Assembly (NCBI GenBank): GCA_963693305.1 | Contig: OY855914.1 | Location: forward strand, 24,891,972 to 24,955,971 | DNA: 64,000 nucleotides | Reading direction: 5' to 3' | Source: Meandrina meandrites | Lineage: Eukaryota; Cnidaria; Anthozoa; Scleractinia; Meandrinidae | Position numbers and translations under genes: made by a program | Shown: in pieces, positions 9,590-21,100 of the stretch | Layout of the letters: the number at the start of each line of letters is the position of its first letter | Numbering within the stretch: the first letter of the stretch is position 1 | Notes under the pieces: generated by a model | What the model saw: only the letters and a program-made list of their open reading frames with translations | What the model was told of the DNA's origin: nothing | The model's database searches: none

Positions 9590-10447
9590 TTATTTTCCAA
9601 AGTCAAATGTCACGTTATCTCCAATCAGCATGAACGGTGCCCAGTCAGAAACCTTGGTAACGCTGTTTCCTCTCAGCCACTGCTTATCTCTCATCCATTT
9701 CATGGCCTCGTGAAGAGATTCACTGGCGCTTTCCCCGCGAACAAGGTGATAGTAGAAACAACTCATGAACTGCTTTGTTGCGCTGTCTTCTAGGGCCCAT
9801 AGTGCCACCAACACTGAGCGTGCACCGGATCCTAAGAACGCGCGAGCGATTCCAACAGCTCCTTCGGCCCTAATTTGTCCACGGCCACTGTGACAGCAAC
9901 TCAGTACTACCAGTTTAGCTCGCAGTTGAACTTTTGAAATGTCAGACATCTTCAAAAGGTAGTCGTCTTCTTGTGGAATTCCGGGAGTAGAGCTTGGAGG
10001 GGAAAGCCCAATTTCTCCTCTTTCGGCATTACCATGTGCAGCAAAATGTATCAGACTCACTGAATCTATCCTTTGAAGTACCGCCTGCTTTGTTGCTTCC
10101 TTTCCTAACAAAGGCTGAACGCCCAGCAGCTGCCCAATCATCTTTGCTTCTTTTCTTGCACCAGGCAAAGGAACAAAGTTTTTATTGAGACGTCCGTTGT
10201 ACATCACATCACCAACGTCAGGATCACCCACTATCAAAGCACCAGTCTGACTGTGATAGTCTGCGGGACTGTCCTGAATGAGTTTGAGAGTCGTCAATGA
10301 AGGAACGATACGGATCCTGAAAGTCTCTGATAAATGCTTTCCACTTTTATCGATTAAAGCTGCAAATGGAACACGGTACAAGTTGCGATCAGGAACAATG
10401 ATGATTTCAGGCTCGTCAAGTAAGTCGGAAACAGGTTTGATGAGCAT
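9590..10447 (-). CDS. CHAT-domain protein (TTC28-like C-terminal region)
   Basis: 285 residues, essentially one CHAT domain, a caspase-like peptidase fold. The expected His is in HFAAHGNA near 145 and the Cys in VLSCCHSGRG near 195, followed by the family signature GVARAFL-like GIARAFLGSGARSVL and ALWALEDSATKQFM. The N-terminal LIKPVSDLLDEPEIIIVPD and VPFAALIDKSGKHLSETFRI match the usual entry into CHAT in TPR-CHAT proteins, which are numerous in cnidarians. No TPR repeats precede it. An in-frame TAA lies at 10466-10468, seven codons above the ATG, with family-like residues in between and no acceptor site in that gap. So this is either a free-standing CHAT gene or a truncated copy of a TPR-CHAT gene. 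The catalytic residues are retained. Confidence 0.75.
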   Translation of the reverse strand: MLIKPVSDLLDEPEIIIVPDRNLYRVPFAALIDKSGKHLSETFRIRIVPSLTTLKLIQDSPADYHSQTGALIVGDPDVGDVMYNGRLNKNFVPLPGARKEAKMIGQLLGVQPLLGKEATKQAVLQRIDSVSLIHFAAHGNAERGEIGLSPPSSTPGIPQEDDYLLKMSDISKVQLRAKLVVLSCCHSGRGQIRAEGAVGIARAFLGSGARSVLVALWALEDSATKQFMSCFYYHLVRGESASESLHEAMKWMRDKQWLRGNSVTKVSDWAPFMLIGDNVTFDFGK

Positions 10448-10468
10448 TTCGAAGAAACGTGGTGATTA

Positions 10469-11396
10469 GCGCTAAGAAAGGTGAATGGAAAAATGTCAAA
10501 ACATTTGCGCGCGCAAGTTCCGTTACAAGCGCCAAAAGAGTGGCAATATGGCAGACGAATTGTACGTAACAAGGATTGGCAGTTCAGTGAACGTAGAACA
10601 GGAAAAGAGAGTAAAATCGATTCAGATAATAGTGAATACAGAAAAAAAGGCGATCAACCAGAATTGTTCTGATGGTCGAAAACAAGGGACAAGGAATGCG
10701 GTGGTACCGACTGACACACTACATCACTGAAACGGCAGTTGCACCAGCTGTCGTAAAATAATTGTTTGGGTACCAAATACAACAAGGGAAACGGAGGTAA
10801 GAAAATTGTAATAGATATAACCAGATATCGATTGGAAAGGTCGTCATTTTCATTGCATAACCCCTGCAAGAGAAGTTATGAAAAGTCTAAGCAATTTCCA
10901 ATCAATCATTCTCTTACTCTAGCCCGGGGAAGAAGTGCCAGATGATGACGCGATCACTTCTCCGAGAAGTGACTGAGCCCGCGGTTTTAGTTCTAGAAGT
11001 CGCTAGGCAACATGACGTATATGTGCGTGCGATTCCTTCAAAAGTACTCGTCAGCGCTCGCGCTAGCTATAGTTTTTGATTGGACGAAATAATTCTGGAA
11101 ACTCTTCGAGTGCATAAACGAAGATTTACCAAAACTGGCACTTATTCCTCCGACAGGACTCCACGCTTTAACGAAAGTCGCGCGCGAGAAGGGCCTGAGG
11201 GAGAATTAAAATCGGGGGAGCCTGCAGACAAAGGTTTTATGCCGCCGTTCCAAGCACCCGCCGTGCACCAGATTCTGGTGCAACCTCTGATTGGCCAGAT
11301 TGCTGATTGTTGACGGGTCTTATTGACATCTTGATTTGCCGACGCCATGAGACGCGATACGATCAAATTTTCATTTCGGCTCAGCGAAGTGTAAAC
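10469..11396. other. No gene recognised
   Basis: Only short, unsupported ORFs. The stretch 10920-11200 is CpG-rich and could be a promoter or an old repeat. I see no exon with both splice signals and plausible protein content. Confidence 0.4.
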
Positions 11397-11531
11397 ATGA
11401 TGGTGTCTTCTGGCGGTGGGCGAGTTACGGATGATCTGTTTCAAAGAGTATTAAGCGATTCATTAAGGGACTTCGTCCACATAAGACAGATGAGAGAAGA
11501 GCAGAAACGTTGCTTGCGATCTCTGGCGTAG
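11397..11531 (+). pseudogene. Possible N-terminal fragment of a helicase-like gene
   Basis: An ATG at 11397 opens 44 codons ending RDFVHIRQMREEQKRCLRSLA, then two tandem TAG codons. The F..IRQMREEQ..CL pattern resembles the Q-motif region that precedes motif I in RecQ-type helicases. No GFGKS motif I follows in any frame nearby, so if the reading is right only a fragment remains. Confidence 0.2.
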
Positions 11532-12066
11532 TAGAAACGAGGTGACAGGCCTACACGGACCCCTACATTCGTGAAATTTGCACATTTGCCGTCCTGCATT
11601 GGATTTAGTCGTCCAACATATTTCGCTTCTCACTTGTTTATAAAGGGTACTATATGCTGCCAGCTGTATTATTAGGAGGCGTTTAACGGTTTTAAGCTGA
11701 GTAGAGCCGCGAGACTGCCAAGCGAAATGTGTAGAGGTCATAGGTCTGTACGGTTTTCCGCCGGAAGATTGTTGCTTCCTTCACGGATGACATATTTATT
11801 TTTGTCCAGTTGTTGCTGTGGAATATTCATCGATGCCTGGATTTCTCCTCCAAAGTATGGGGGTTTCAATGTTTTCCTCGCTTGCTTCATGGGTAAATAT
11901 AAGTGTCCTGCAATAAATTGTTGTCTTTGCGTGAGGCGTTTTATCCGCAGCGACGCTATCATCTTTTGTATTTCGCTTAGCCGAAGGTGTTACTCCTTTC
12001 AAGTTAACGACAGATTAATGACAGGTTAATTAAACGGGGGCGGAATGGCGGCTACAATCCTTTGTC

Positions 12067-12172
12067 AACAGGCTCTCCCCCTCTCCCTCTCTCCCCGCCT
12101 TTTTCCCTTCCCCCACCCCCACCTTTCTCTTGCCGCTTTCTTTTCGCCCCATCCTCGACGGGAGAGCCTGTT
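12067..12172. repeat. Short TIR/foldback element
   Basis: Inverted ends AACAGGCTCTCCC and GGGAGAGCCTGTT around a pyrimidine-rich centre. Length about 106 bp. Confidence 0.6.
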
Positions 12173-12485
12173 CACAGGCTACACACAAACGGCTTAAAAT
12201 GTCTTTAAATCCAATATTATGGAGATACAGGTATTATGACAAGCGTTGCACAGATCAAGAAATTGATACGACGAAGATCAGCCATTGGAATTACAACAAC
12301 AGCGATAGTATACAAGAACATTTAATTTGATTTGTACCTGATTACAGAATTACTGATCATATTTACTTATACGTAATCACAATAGTTGATAAGTTAAAAG
12401 CCGGTCAGATAAATAGCCGTGTCGCCCGTGGAGTAGTTACAATTGAAGAATACTAGAACTGTGACACAAATCAATTCCAGCCGCA

Positions 12486-14202
12486 ATGAAGTCGAAGCCT
12501 TCTGTGATATTTGCGCCACTGCCTGTGATAGGTAAGTAATAAAATAATTCGATTGCTACAGCGGTGAATTGAATGTTAGATGGGGAGTAATGACCGAATT
12601 TTTGGCCTTAAAATTATACATATTCATTCTGAGATAGTTTTAGGAACGATCTCATTTGAAATCCCCAATAAATCTTCTGCCATGTTCAAATTCTATTACA
12701 TGTCTTAGTCATGAATATTTTTTGAGCGTGATGGTAAATTTTTGAATAAACAAAATCGAATGAAAACTTTGGATAATCGCACTACTCCAAGGAGCTTATA
12801 AAATGCCTTTTGTGAGACCCCCAAAAATGCAAAATTGTCGCCCTGTTAATTTCGTTTTTATGGAAATGCTCGAAAAATCTCAGAGCAGTAAAAAAAATAT
12901 GTAAAATTCTGAACGACATTAAATTAAATCCTACTCTAGAACAAACGTTCCAAATTAAAAAAAAGATGATTTTAACTATACTTTGATTTAAGTTCGGCAT
13001 CGAAGTAATTTTTCTTATTCACGAAAAAGTAATGTATTCGATAGGGACGAAGCCCGGAGTTGGCAAACCGGCTTTTAAACCATTTTAATTTCTTTAGCTG
13101 AATTCATTATTAAATTTCATAAATTTAATCACGGTTTTGCCCCGTTGAATTAGATACAATTATATTTGTGTCCCTACTTCTAGCTACCGCTGTATTAAAT
13201 CGTCTGAATTTGAAATGTTCCGAAAGAGGCAAAAATATTCATGATTTCGAAGTTGTACGTGCTTGTGGTTTCTGAGGTAGACTCAATCTGCAAATAAATC
13301 CTATTTTATTTGTTCTAGTAAGACTAAGAAAATCGGCTTGGCGAAAACAACTAAGATATGAAATAAATGGAATACTCTCTTGATATTCATTTTCCAGTGA
13401 AAAATGAATTGAGGAATAGTATAACGAAAGAACTTATACAACAAAAAAGTTGATCGAAATCAAAATACTAACTTTTTATTTTCGGGCAAATGAGACGTTT
13501 TTATATTTCTTAGAGAATCTAACCAGATTAAGCATTCAGATGTTTTATTTTTCTCTAACTTTGCTTCCCGGAATAAAATTACCACAATTAAAAATTTAAC
13601 ATCCTCGTATTCTGTTTCGCAAAAAAATCGATGACAATTCCTGATTTAAACCCTGCAGTTATTGACAACATTGGAATCGCTGAAAGATAGTAATTTCAAA
13701 CATAATTACTGTATCAAAATATCTGGAAACTCTCAATTAAATTTAACTTCAAGCTTGTGAATTACTTGCTAATTTGAAATCTCGATAAGTTTCGCAAAAG
13801 TATAAGCTTTAACCCTTCCAAACAATTTCTAAAGAAGAGACTAATATGGCTGTTACTTTGGTACACTAAATTGAAGTACTTATGGTTAATGCTGGCTTAG
13901 TATTTTAACTTCCTTTTCGCTTGTATTAAACTTATATGTTTTAATTCAAACATTAACTGGTACTGTCTTTTCCATCTTTTCTTTTCTCACATGTTCCGTT
14001 TTTTTTTTTTAATTACTCATTACTTGGCTTAGTTTATTTTTGTCTTCTGTTATGTACAACCTCGTCAAGCAATTAAATTCCTTTTTTTGTAACTACTCAG
14101 CTCGTTTAGTTTATTTCTATTCTGGGTAGTTTTTTTGCCTATTTTAGTTAATTTATATTCTGCTGTAATTTTTTCTCAATTTAATTTGGCAAAATAAAAT
14201 GG

Positions 14203-14240
<38 letters not shown>

Positions 14241-16458
14241 AAGTGTCTTCTTAGGCGACATGTTTTAAATAAGTAGAGTTCCATTTTATCTACAAACAGC
14301 TACAAACTGCGAGCAAAGTTATTGAAAGTTTTTTTTGCTATTTTGGTCTGCAGTCCTTCTAATGGCTTCTCAAATAGTCATTGGGAATGTAGGATCGTGC
14401 AGTTTCCACATGTATTTCTACAAAACGCGCGTCACATGTGAAATACCTTTCTATCGGCGACTTCAACTTGGCCTCACAACAAACTGCAGGTTAGTATATA
14501 GCAGTATGGTTATGCTTTGTCGCACACAATGAGTATCCATGGCAACATTAGGGAGATCTGTTACATGTGCTGGGTACATGGAGAGTCGTGCACTCACCAC
14601 CCAGCTCTGCACATGATCCGGGTTCGTTGGCATTTAAATGTTTCTGTGACTTGTCAGTTATCAGTAAACTTTGCAGATCTCAGCTGTCAGCATAAAAATG
14701 CGCCTGTTTTCAGCTGACAGTTGATTAGAAATTTCAGACCATTTCGCAGCTTTTAGAAAATTATGCAGATTTTCCTTCTCAGACGTCTTTTCTCACGAGG
14801 TCTCACTCGAATGGCTAGACTTTCACACAAGTCGCGACTTCGTCACTCGTGGTCGTCGCTTCGCGACTCGCTGCCCGTCGCTTCGCGACGCTTTTCGGCT
14901 CGTTACGCTCGCCAAAAGAGAGCGACTTGGTGCAAGTCTATCGAATGGCTCGCTTACAACAAACAACAGGAACAATGCTCCTAGCCCCCAAAACAGTAGC
15001 AACTGCTACACTACAGAGAACCAGTAGAATTACAAGCTTAGTAGAGCTGCTACACTAGCTAAAAGACCAGTAGAATAACAAGATTACGAGAGTTGATAAA
15101 CTACAGGGGTCTGCACATTCTACTGAAGATAGCAAACGTCTCTTAAACTACTTGATTGATAACAACAGTTATTTTCGCTCGCAGCAACAATTTTGAAACA
15201 CTTATCAGCTGCATAAGGGACATAAGTCGAGTTTCCGTATACAGCTGGAGAATTACAGGGTTTGCACAATCTACTAGGGATAGCAAACGTCTCTTAAACT
15301 ACTTGATTGATAACAACAGTTATTTTCGTTCGCAGCAACAATTTTGAAACACTTATCAGCTGCATAAAGAACGTAACTCGAGTTTGCGCAGACAGTTGGA
15401 GAAGTGATAAGTGGATTGACATGGACGTCAGATTGAAATTTAGGAAGCAGTTTTACTGTCGAAATGGCGCCTTGCTCCTTCCTTTAGCTTTGTGTGGTGA
15501 AAAGTACTACGAGAAAGGCCCGCAATGCGTGCGGACTTTCCACAGGAAGTTCCGAAGGAACATTACTGATCCATCATTATGCGAGTAAGTAGGAAGTTTG
15601 TGAAGACTGGTTACCAAAGTTGCTTGCATTTTCAGGTTAATTTTTTAGCAGTAGGCGAGCTATAATCAGCCGCTGCCAACATAAAAATGAAGTTCTTTTA
15701 CAAAAGGGAAGGTACCTCTCGCATTCCTTTTACCTTTCGGGCGTGATATGAAATTTGTGCTTATTCAAGATTATGAAACCTACTTCCTCGTCCCCAGGCG
15801 TTGCTCCTTTTCTGTGCGCGGTGCGCCTTGTGTTATGGGATTGATAGTGAGCGGTTCCCTTGGCGATGTTGGACTGATGTGAACCAGATGGCGGTTTACT
15901 CCCTAACCATTTACCTTAGCGCTCTCTGTTTTCACGCACTACCGCCTTAAATGGCCGGTCGATCAGCCCCTTTGGGACAACAAAGTGTCAGCTGATGATT
16001 GACTGACATCTGTGCGTGGGAATGATACTCCTTCCATTCCAGACTTTTTGTCTTAAATCCCTTTACATTTAGCAAATTCTGTATACATTGCCGAGCACGT
16101 CATTTCAGAAACATCTTTCTCTTTCTTGTTCACCAGTGAATACTCAAAAGCCAAGAGCTGTATAAAAGGACTTTTAAAAGAAGAATGTCCGGCGAAAAAG
16201 AACTCGCGAACACTGCACTTGGATGTGATATTTGACGGCTACAATCCGTTCTGTATGAACAGAATTTATACCCCTCCAACTACAGTGACCACGCCTTCGC
16301 TTCGAAAACATCAACAGAACACCAAACAGTCAATGGGAAAACGCAAGACAACTCCTCGAACAAACATCCTTGTAACGGGCAATGCGAGTTATGATAAACT
16401 ACACATTGACATTCTTTTTCAAATTTTGATCGCTTTGCTTGGTTTACTTCTAAATTAA
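12486..16458 (+). CDS. Secreted Cys-rich GPI-type protein, paralog 0
   Basis: Four exons: 12486-12531, 14354-14489, 15336-15584, 16137-16458. All introns are GT-AG, phases 1, 2, 2; total 753 nt, 250 residues. Exon 1 plus the start of exon 2 gives a hydrophobic signal peptide (VIFAPLPVIVLLMASQIVIG). The mature part keeps the family spacing: CSF...FY..LQ in exon 2, ISCIKNVTRVC in exon 3 with KGPQC..TF..KF..N.TDPSLC at its end, and EYSKAKSC, GYNPFC in exon 4. Two of the 14 family cysteines are missing: the second (replaced by Tyr) and the last. The tail ends in a GPI-type hydrophobic run (ILFQILIALLGLLLN) after an NAS sequon. It is the only copy on the + strand and the most diverged. Function unknown. 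Confidence 0.82.
14092..14241 (+). repeat. LINE/SINE-like 3' end with (TTG)n tail
   Basis: An AT-rich block (CTCAGCTCGTTTAGTTTATT...GGCAAAATAAAATGG) ends in a (TTG)n run at 14202-14240. The same block lies inverted at 58326-58452 with a (CAA)n run. A shared 3' block with a simple tail suggests a non-LTR retroelement end. It lies in intron 1 of the + strand gene. Confidence 0.6.
14816..14940. repeat. CG-rich foldback repeat in intron 2
   Basis: Imperfect inverted arms TAGACTTTCACACAAGTCGC and GCGACTTGGTGCAAGTCTA surround CGCTTCGCGAC-rich DNA. It lies inside intron 2 of the + strand gene. The ORF across it is a by-product. Confidence 0.55.
14945..15105 (+). repeat. Minisatellite unit shared with 36985-37425
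   Basis: One and a half diverged copies of a unit containing AACAGGAACAATGC.CCTAG, AACAGTAGCAACTGCTACA, GAACCAGTAGAATTACAAGC and AGAGCTGCTACACTA. The same unit is arrayed in intron 3 of the 36-39 kb paralog. Confidence 0.65.
15105..15406 (+). repeat. Tandem duplication of the exon 3 acceptor region
   Basis: Two 151-bp units, about 15105-15255 and 15256-15406. Each carries ...TTTTCG.TCGCAG followed by CAACAATTTTGAAACACTTATCAGC. The second unit leads into the real exon 3 (15336). The first offers a copy acceptor (exon start 15185), but its reading replaces the conserved Cys with Ser and hits a stop in the second unit. Confidence 0.8.
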
Positions 16459-18041
16459 CCTCGAACTTAAAAGGCTGAAGAGGTTTATGATAAAAAATAG
16501 TGGAATCTGTAGATGAACTTAATGTCATGAGAACGCAATAAAATCAAACATAAATTATGTGAAGTGTACGATAGTTCTCTCTCGATCGTTTCTGTAATCA
16601 ATCCTGTCAGTGCAAAATGATGAAAGTCTCATTTCTCCCTTAATTGTCAGATCAGTGCCAAAAGGACAGGCGACAAGAAAATATAAATTCATCAACTTCG
16701 AGAATATCGTGCCATGAAATTATCGGATTTCATGTGGGGAGAGAGAGTAGATTTTTTGGTTTCACTATGCCATTTCGTCCTAAGGAAAAGTAAAAAAGAA
16801 CGTTTTAGCTTGTGGAATCCGAAATTCCGTCAACTATTGGCATGCCGAAACCAAGCTGAATGAATATATTTTAACCATGGGTATTTTAAACCCAAATTTT
16901 GGGAATATTTTAACCATGGGTATTTAATACCCAAGAATCGCGCAAGGAAAACAGGAAAGCACAATTCAAAGAGTCCAAACCATGCAATCCAGCGCGCATT
17001 TTTCAACTTCTCTTTGCGCCCGTTACAGCGGGGCAAAATTTGGCTATCTAAGCATTTCAAAAAATATTAAAAATTGTTCAGAAGCTAAAATTTTAAAAGA
17101 AAATTCAAACCCAAGCAGCCTTTTACGTAAGAAACTAATGCCACTAAGAAAGGTGATCAACCTAGTTCAAACCCAGAAAGATGGCTCGAGGATATTAATA
17201 TTATGCATGATCAACTGAAAAACCGCTTATCAATTATCCTTTTAATGTATAAAGAACAGAAACGTGATAGCCTTAAATTTTACATAGAAGAACCCCATCG
17301 ACTTATAGCATTACAGAAGGCATAGCGGTTGACATGAAATGCACACGCCAAAATCAATTTAAAGGAAGGAGGCAGTCAGCCTAAATCATACAAACTTTGA
17401 TTAGTTTGCAATGTGCATTTTTCGTGTCTTGAGTTCACTCTGGCACTCGGAACTTAATTATTATTTTTTTTGCAACACCATTAAAACTTCCTTGTAACAT
17501 TGCAGCAGACGCTTTTATCCAACCAACTTTTAAATCAGGGATAAAATAGCTGCTTCTTAATTATTTTTTTATACTAGCTCTTCTCGCTAGTGTTATATAT
17601 TTGTATCCAACTGCCGTATTAAGTTGCACGTTGATGACGTCACGCAACTATGGCTTCTTTTAAAACTTAGTTCCTTAACTGTCTCGTTCCCAGACGTCGC
17701 TCCCTGGTCGCGCGTGGTGCACTTTGTGTAATAGTGGGCGAAATCAATAGTGGGTGAAACTGTTGCGAACGGGAAGGCGCCTGGGGATGACGCAAGTACG
17801 TCCTTACCAGGCTATTTACACTGCAGGGTCGTAGCCAGCAAGATTTGCCTCGTCTAGATTTAAATATAATCCAAAATTAAAACCAAATTACCTTTAGTTG
17901 GGAAAATAATCTTCAGTTGAGGTAGATTGTTTTTTCTGAAGAACTTCCTTATGAAAAATGCTGAAAAATAGCGTTTCAGGGCTTTTAGATTTCAAAACTT
18001 TTTGGTGACCCTACTAGCGGTTTCGTGCTTCATGCGATTGC
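16459..18041. other. Intergenic, no gene recognised
   Basis: AT-rich DNA between the + strand Cys-rich gene and the GPCR. Positions 16936-17060 hold a dispersed repeat also found at 53471-53620. The rest shows no supported exon. Confidence 0.5.
16936..17060 (+). repeat. Dispersed repeat, copy 1
   Basis: Starts GAATCGCGCAAGGAAAAC.GGAAAGCACAATTC and runs to a CAGCG.GGC..AATT block; matched in the same order at 53471-53620. Confidence 0.6.
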
Positions 18042-18140
18042 AGATCTTTCATCGGCTATGTTCGTCTTTCCAAGGCTATGTTCGTCTTTCCTCGGCTATG
18101 TTCGTCTTTCCACGGCTATGTTCGTCTTTCCTCTGCTATG
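18042..18140. repeat. 20-bp tandem repeat next to GPCR stop codon
   Basis: About five units of GGCTATGTTCGTCTTTCC plus two variable bases, ending one base before the GPCR stop codon on the opposite strand. It would lie in the GPCR 3' UTR. Confidence 0.85.
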
Positions 18141-21100
18141 TCAAAAGTTACTCTGCATTTGGCAATTCTCATTTAGAGTCGAGAGACTTGCTACTGGGGA
18201 CGAATGCGGAGACGCGCTTCGTATACACTCGGTAGTAGCCCCACTTGACCGTGAAAGGCTCAAACGTGGCCTGGGCCCGTTGCGCAGTTTCTTCGGAAAG
18301 GCCGACAACTCAGCGCGGAATTCTTTACAAAATATCATGAAAATGACAGGATTGCAAACAGAGTTGGTGTAAGTAAAAAGCCAGCAAATGATTTTGATGG
18401 TGTTTAGCTGGTAATGATGCTGCCCTCCGCCAAAGTCCGACCACAGCCACACGACTTGATTAGGAAGCATAAAAATCGCGAAGATCACCACGACAGCTAC
18501 GAACATCTTCGTGACGCGAACGTTAGATTCCACTTCGAAGCCGTGTTTCATGTTGTAAGCGACCCTTGAACTTAGCTTCCGAACCGCTCCCCTATGCGAA
18601 GCGTTGTTGTTCATCTCGGAAGCTTTGCGCAGTTTCTCCGACTCCATTGATCGCATTCGTGTTGTGTTGCTGGAGACGTTGTACAGTTTTGTCAGGGCCA
18701 GCACGTACACTGTTGTCATAAATACAAGAGGGAGTGCGTACTGAGCCAGGAACAACGTCACTGTGTACGCTTGCCTGTAACTGAACTTTGGCCATTGTTC
18801 GACGCACTCCTGGTCCTCGAGTTTTAAGAACTTGATGTAGGGTGCAATTACAGCCAAAGACAGCACATGTATGCTTACAATGATGAATTTAATCTGCCTC
18901 TTTGTTAGTCGTGGCGTGAAGGGGTGCATCAAGAGGCGAAATCTAAAAAAAAGATAACTTGGAGTTAGTTCCAATCCGAAGGAGAGAACTGGCGACCTTT
19001 CGGGGTCGAGAAACGCGTACTAATTGAAGAATGTTTGCTAACAGAGACTCATAATCAGTTCTTGTTTATTTTCACGATGAACAATGAAATCTTACGTTCA
19101 CGAAGTATAAAAAGTTGGTGTAAGTTTTGGTCTCAAACAACACCGCCATTTGATAGAAATTGAAGTTCCAAGTGAATATCTCTTGGGCCCAAAATTTCTT
19201 CGGGAGTTTTGAAAAACGGATGCCCTTCTAGAGACCCTAGTGTTTGCCAAAGACTCCTGAACTTTGTGGTTGGTTTAGACCACAACACACACAGGTAACT
19301 GGACTATAGCTATGGTACTCCTTAACCGAAAAACTTCCCGATCCAGAGTCCAGCGTATAAATTCATTAAAGCCATGTACTGTTTTTCCCACGTGCATGCA
19401 ATTGTAATCTAATTACATACGGGCGTGTCGCCGCTCGGAATTGTATGGGAAGTTCCAAATAACTCCCCGTTCATCACAAGTCACACATTAGGGAGACTTA
19501 ACACAGACAAGTCTACATGCATCAGATAATTTAATTTGTGTCTCGAGTCCGGATACTTTCAAAACATTATATATCTCTTTTCCGATTGTTAATGTTATAG
19601 TATCACAAGGCATTTGCTATGTACCCTATCCCTCGGAGTTTCAATTCTAAGGTTCCAGTGGAAATCCCCTATTAAAGCTTAGTGGTTTATTTGTGTGTAA
19701 TTTGGAAGAACACTCATATCATGGCCCTTAGTATGAGTGAACTGAATCTTAACTCACCAAGCTTCACGAGTTAACACAATCCAAAAATCACGTGCAATCC
19801 ATTGCAGAATATTCGTAAAAGAACACCCCCCACCCCCCTCACTAAATTCTTTCAAAGTCGATAAAGTAATATACTAATAATACTATGAGAAAAAGAGTCT
19901 AGATCCCCCCCCACCACCCCACCAGTCCTTCCAATTAAGGTTTTTTTTTCGTGAAACGTGATCATGCTTTTATTCTCCGTGATCCGTGATTATAAAATAA
20001 TATTGTTCGTGAACCGTGAAGGCGATGCTAGGCGCAACACGTGCGATTTTTCGATGACCGTGAAATTTGTTCTGCCGTGCTGCACGTGTATGCTATTTTG
20101 ACCTTAGAGATGAAAATACTGTGATAAGCGGTAGTATTTTTTTCAAAGGTCAAGGTGGTAAATAGTGAATTTACTATTGGATTTAAACACTTAGATTAAG
20201 AATGAAGTAAACCATTGCACTGCTTAATACCAAAGTGGACTTCCCCAACAACTGACTATTTAGTTTGACAAGAACATACCTTTTCACGGGGTTAATTTTT
20301 CCAATAAGCCGTTCCAGCTAAGTTCGATGAATTTTTTTTAAGTCCTGGATATTAAGCAGTTTCTACCTTTTTCTTTTATTGTTGGTTGAGAAGGATTTCT
20401 CTTTCTATTTTAAAGCCATAGAGGAAAAGCAAGGGCGAATTTACGTAGCTAGGATTTTACAAAGGGTGGTGGTGGTGGTTGTTGTGAGGGGAGGGGGGGG
20501 GGGGGGTCACACCTTGTCACACATTGGGTACTAACATAGTCCATTGCAGATGTTCGGTCCAGAAAATGGAGTATGTAACTTACCTAGCACTAGAGAAGAT
20601 TTATGGCATGTTGATTCTTCGGATTCGCGCTTTTTCGCCGTCTGAATTATAAGGTTTCTATGTTGTTTACTTAAAAATTATCTCACAAAGGGGGGAAGGC
20701 CGGAAGGGGGGTCACGGGTACCCCAGGATCCCCCCACCCCCGCCCTCTGGCTACGCCCCTGAAAAGTATACAATCAACGGCATATAGCATGCTTTCATAC
20801 TCTTGATAATACACTGGCCAGGGCGTTACGGTATTAAAAGAGAAAACGTTAGACGACAATCACTCTTGAAAATCAAAGAATAGATGATTCTAGGTCACAG
20901 TGTTACGTTTGGCAAAAAGATTGCAGATAAGTCTATAGCTAGTTGGGATTAAGACTTAAGTTTGTGGCATGAGAATATTCTTGAAAACAATTTAATTAAA
21001 AGTTCCAATCTTCATTTTGGAGACACTCAATGTTATCAGCTAAGAGGATAAAGGCACTCTTAATTTGGAAGCTGTCCTGTGATTGTCGATTTCAGCAACA

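Noticed and set aside
11738..11962. Minus-strand ORF with an AG acceptor-like start
   Set aside because: Composition is passable, but there is no donor, no neighbour exon and no known motif.
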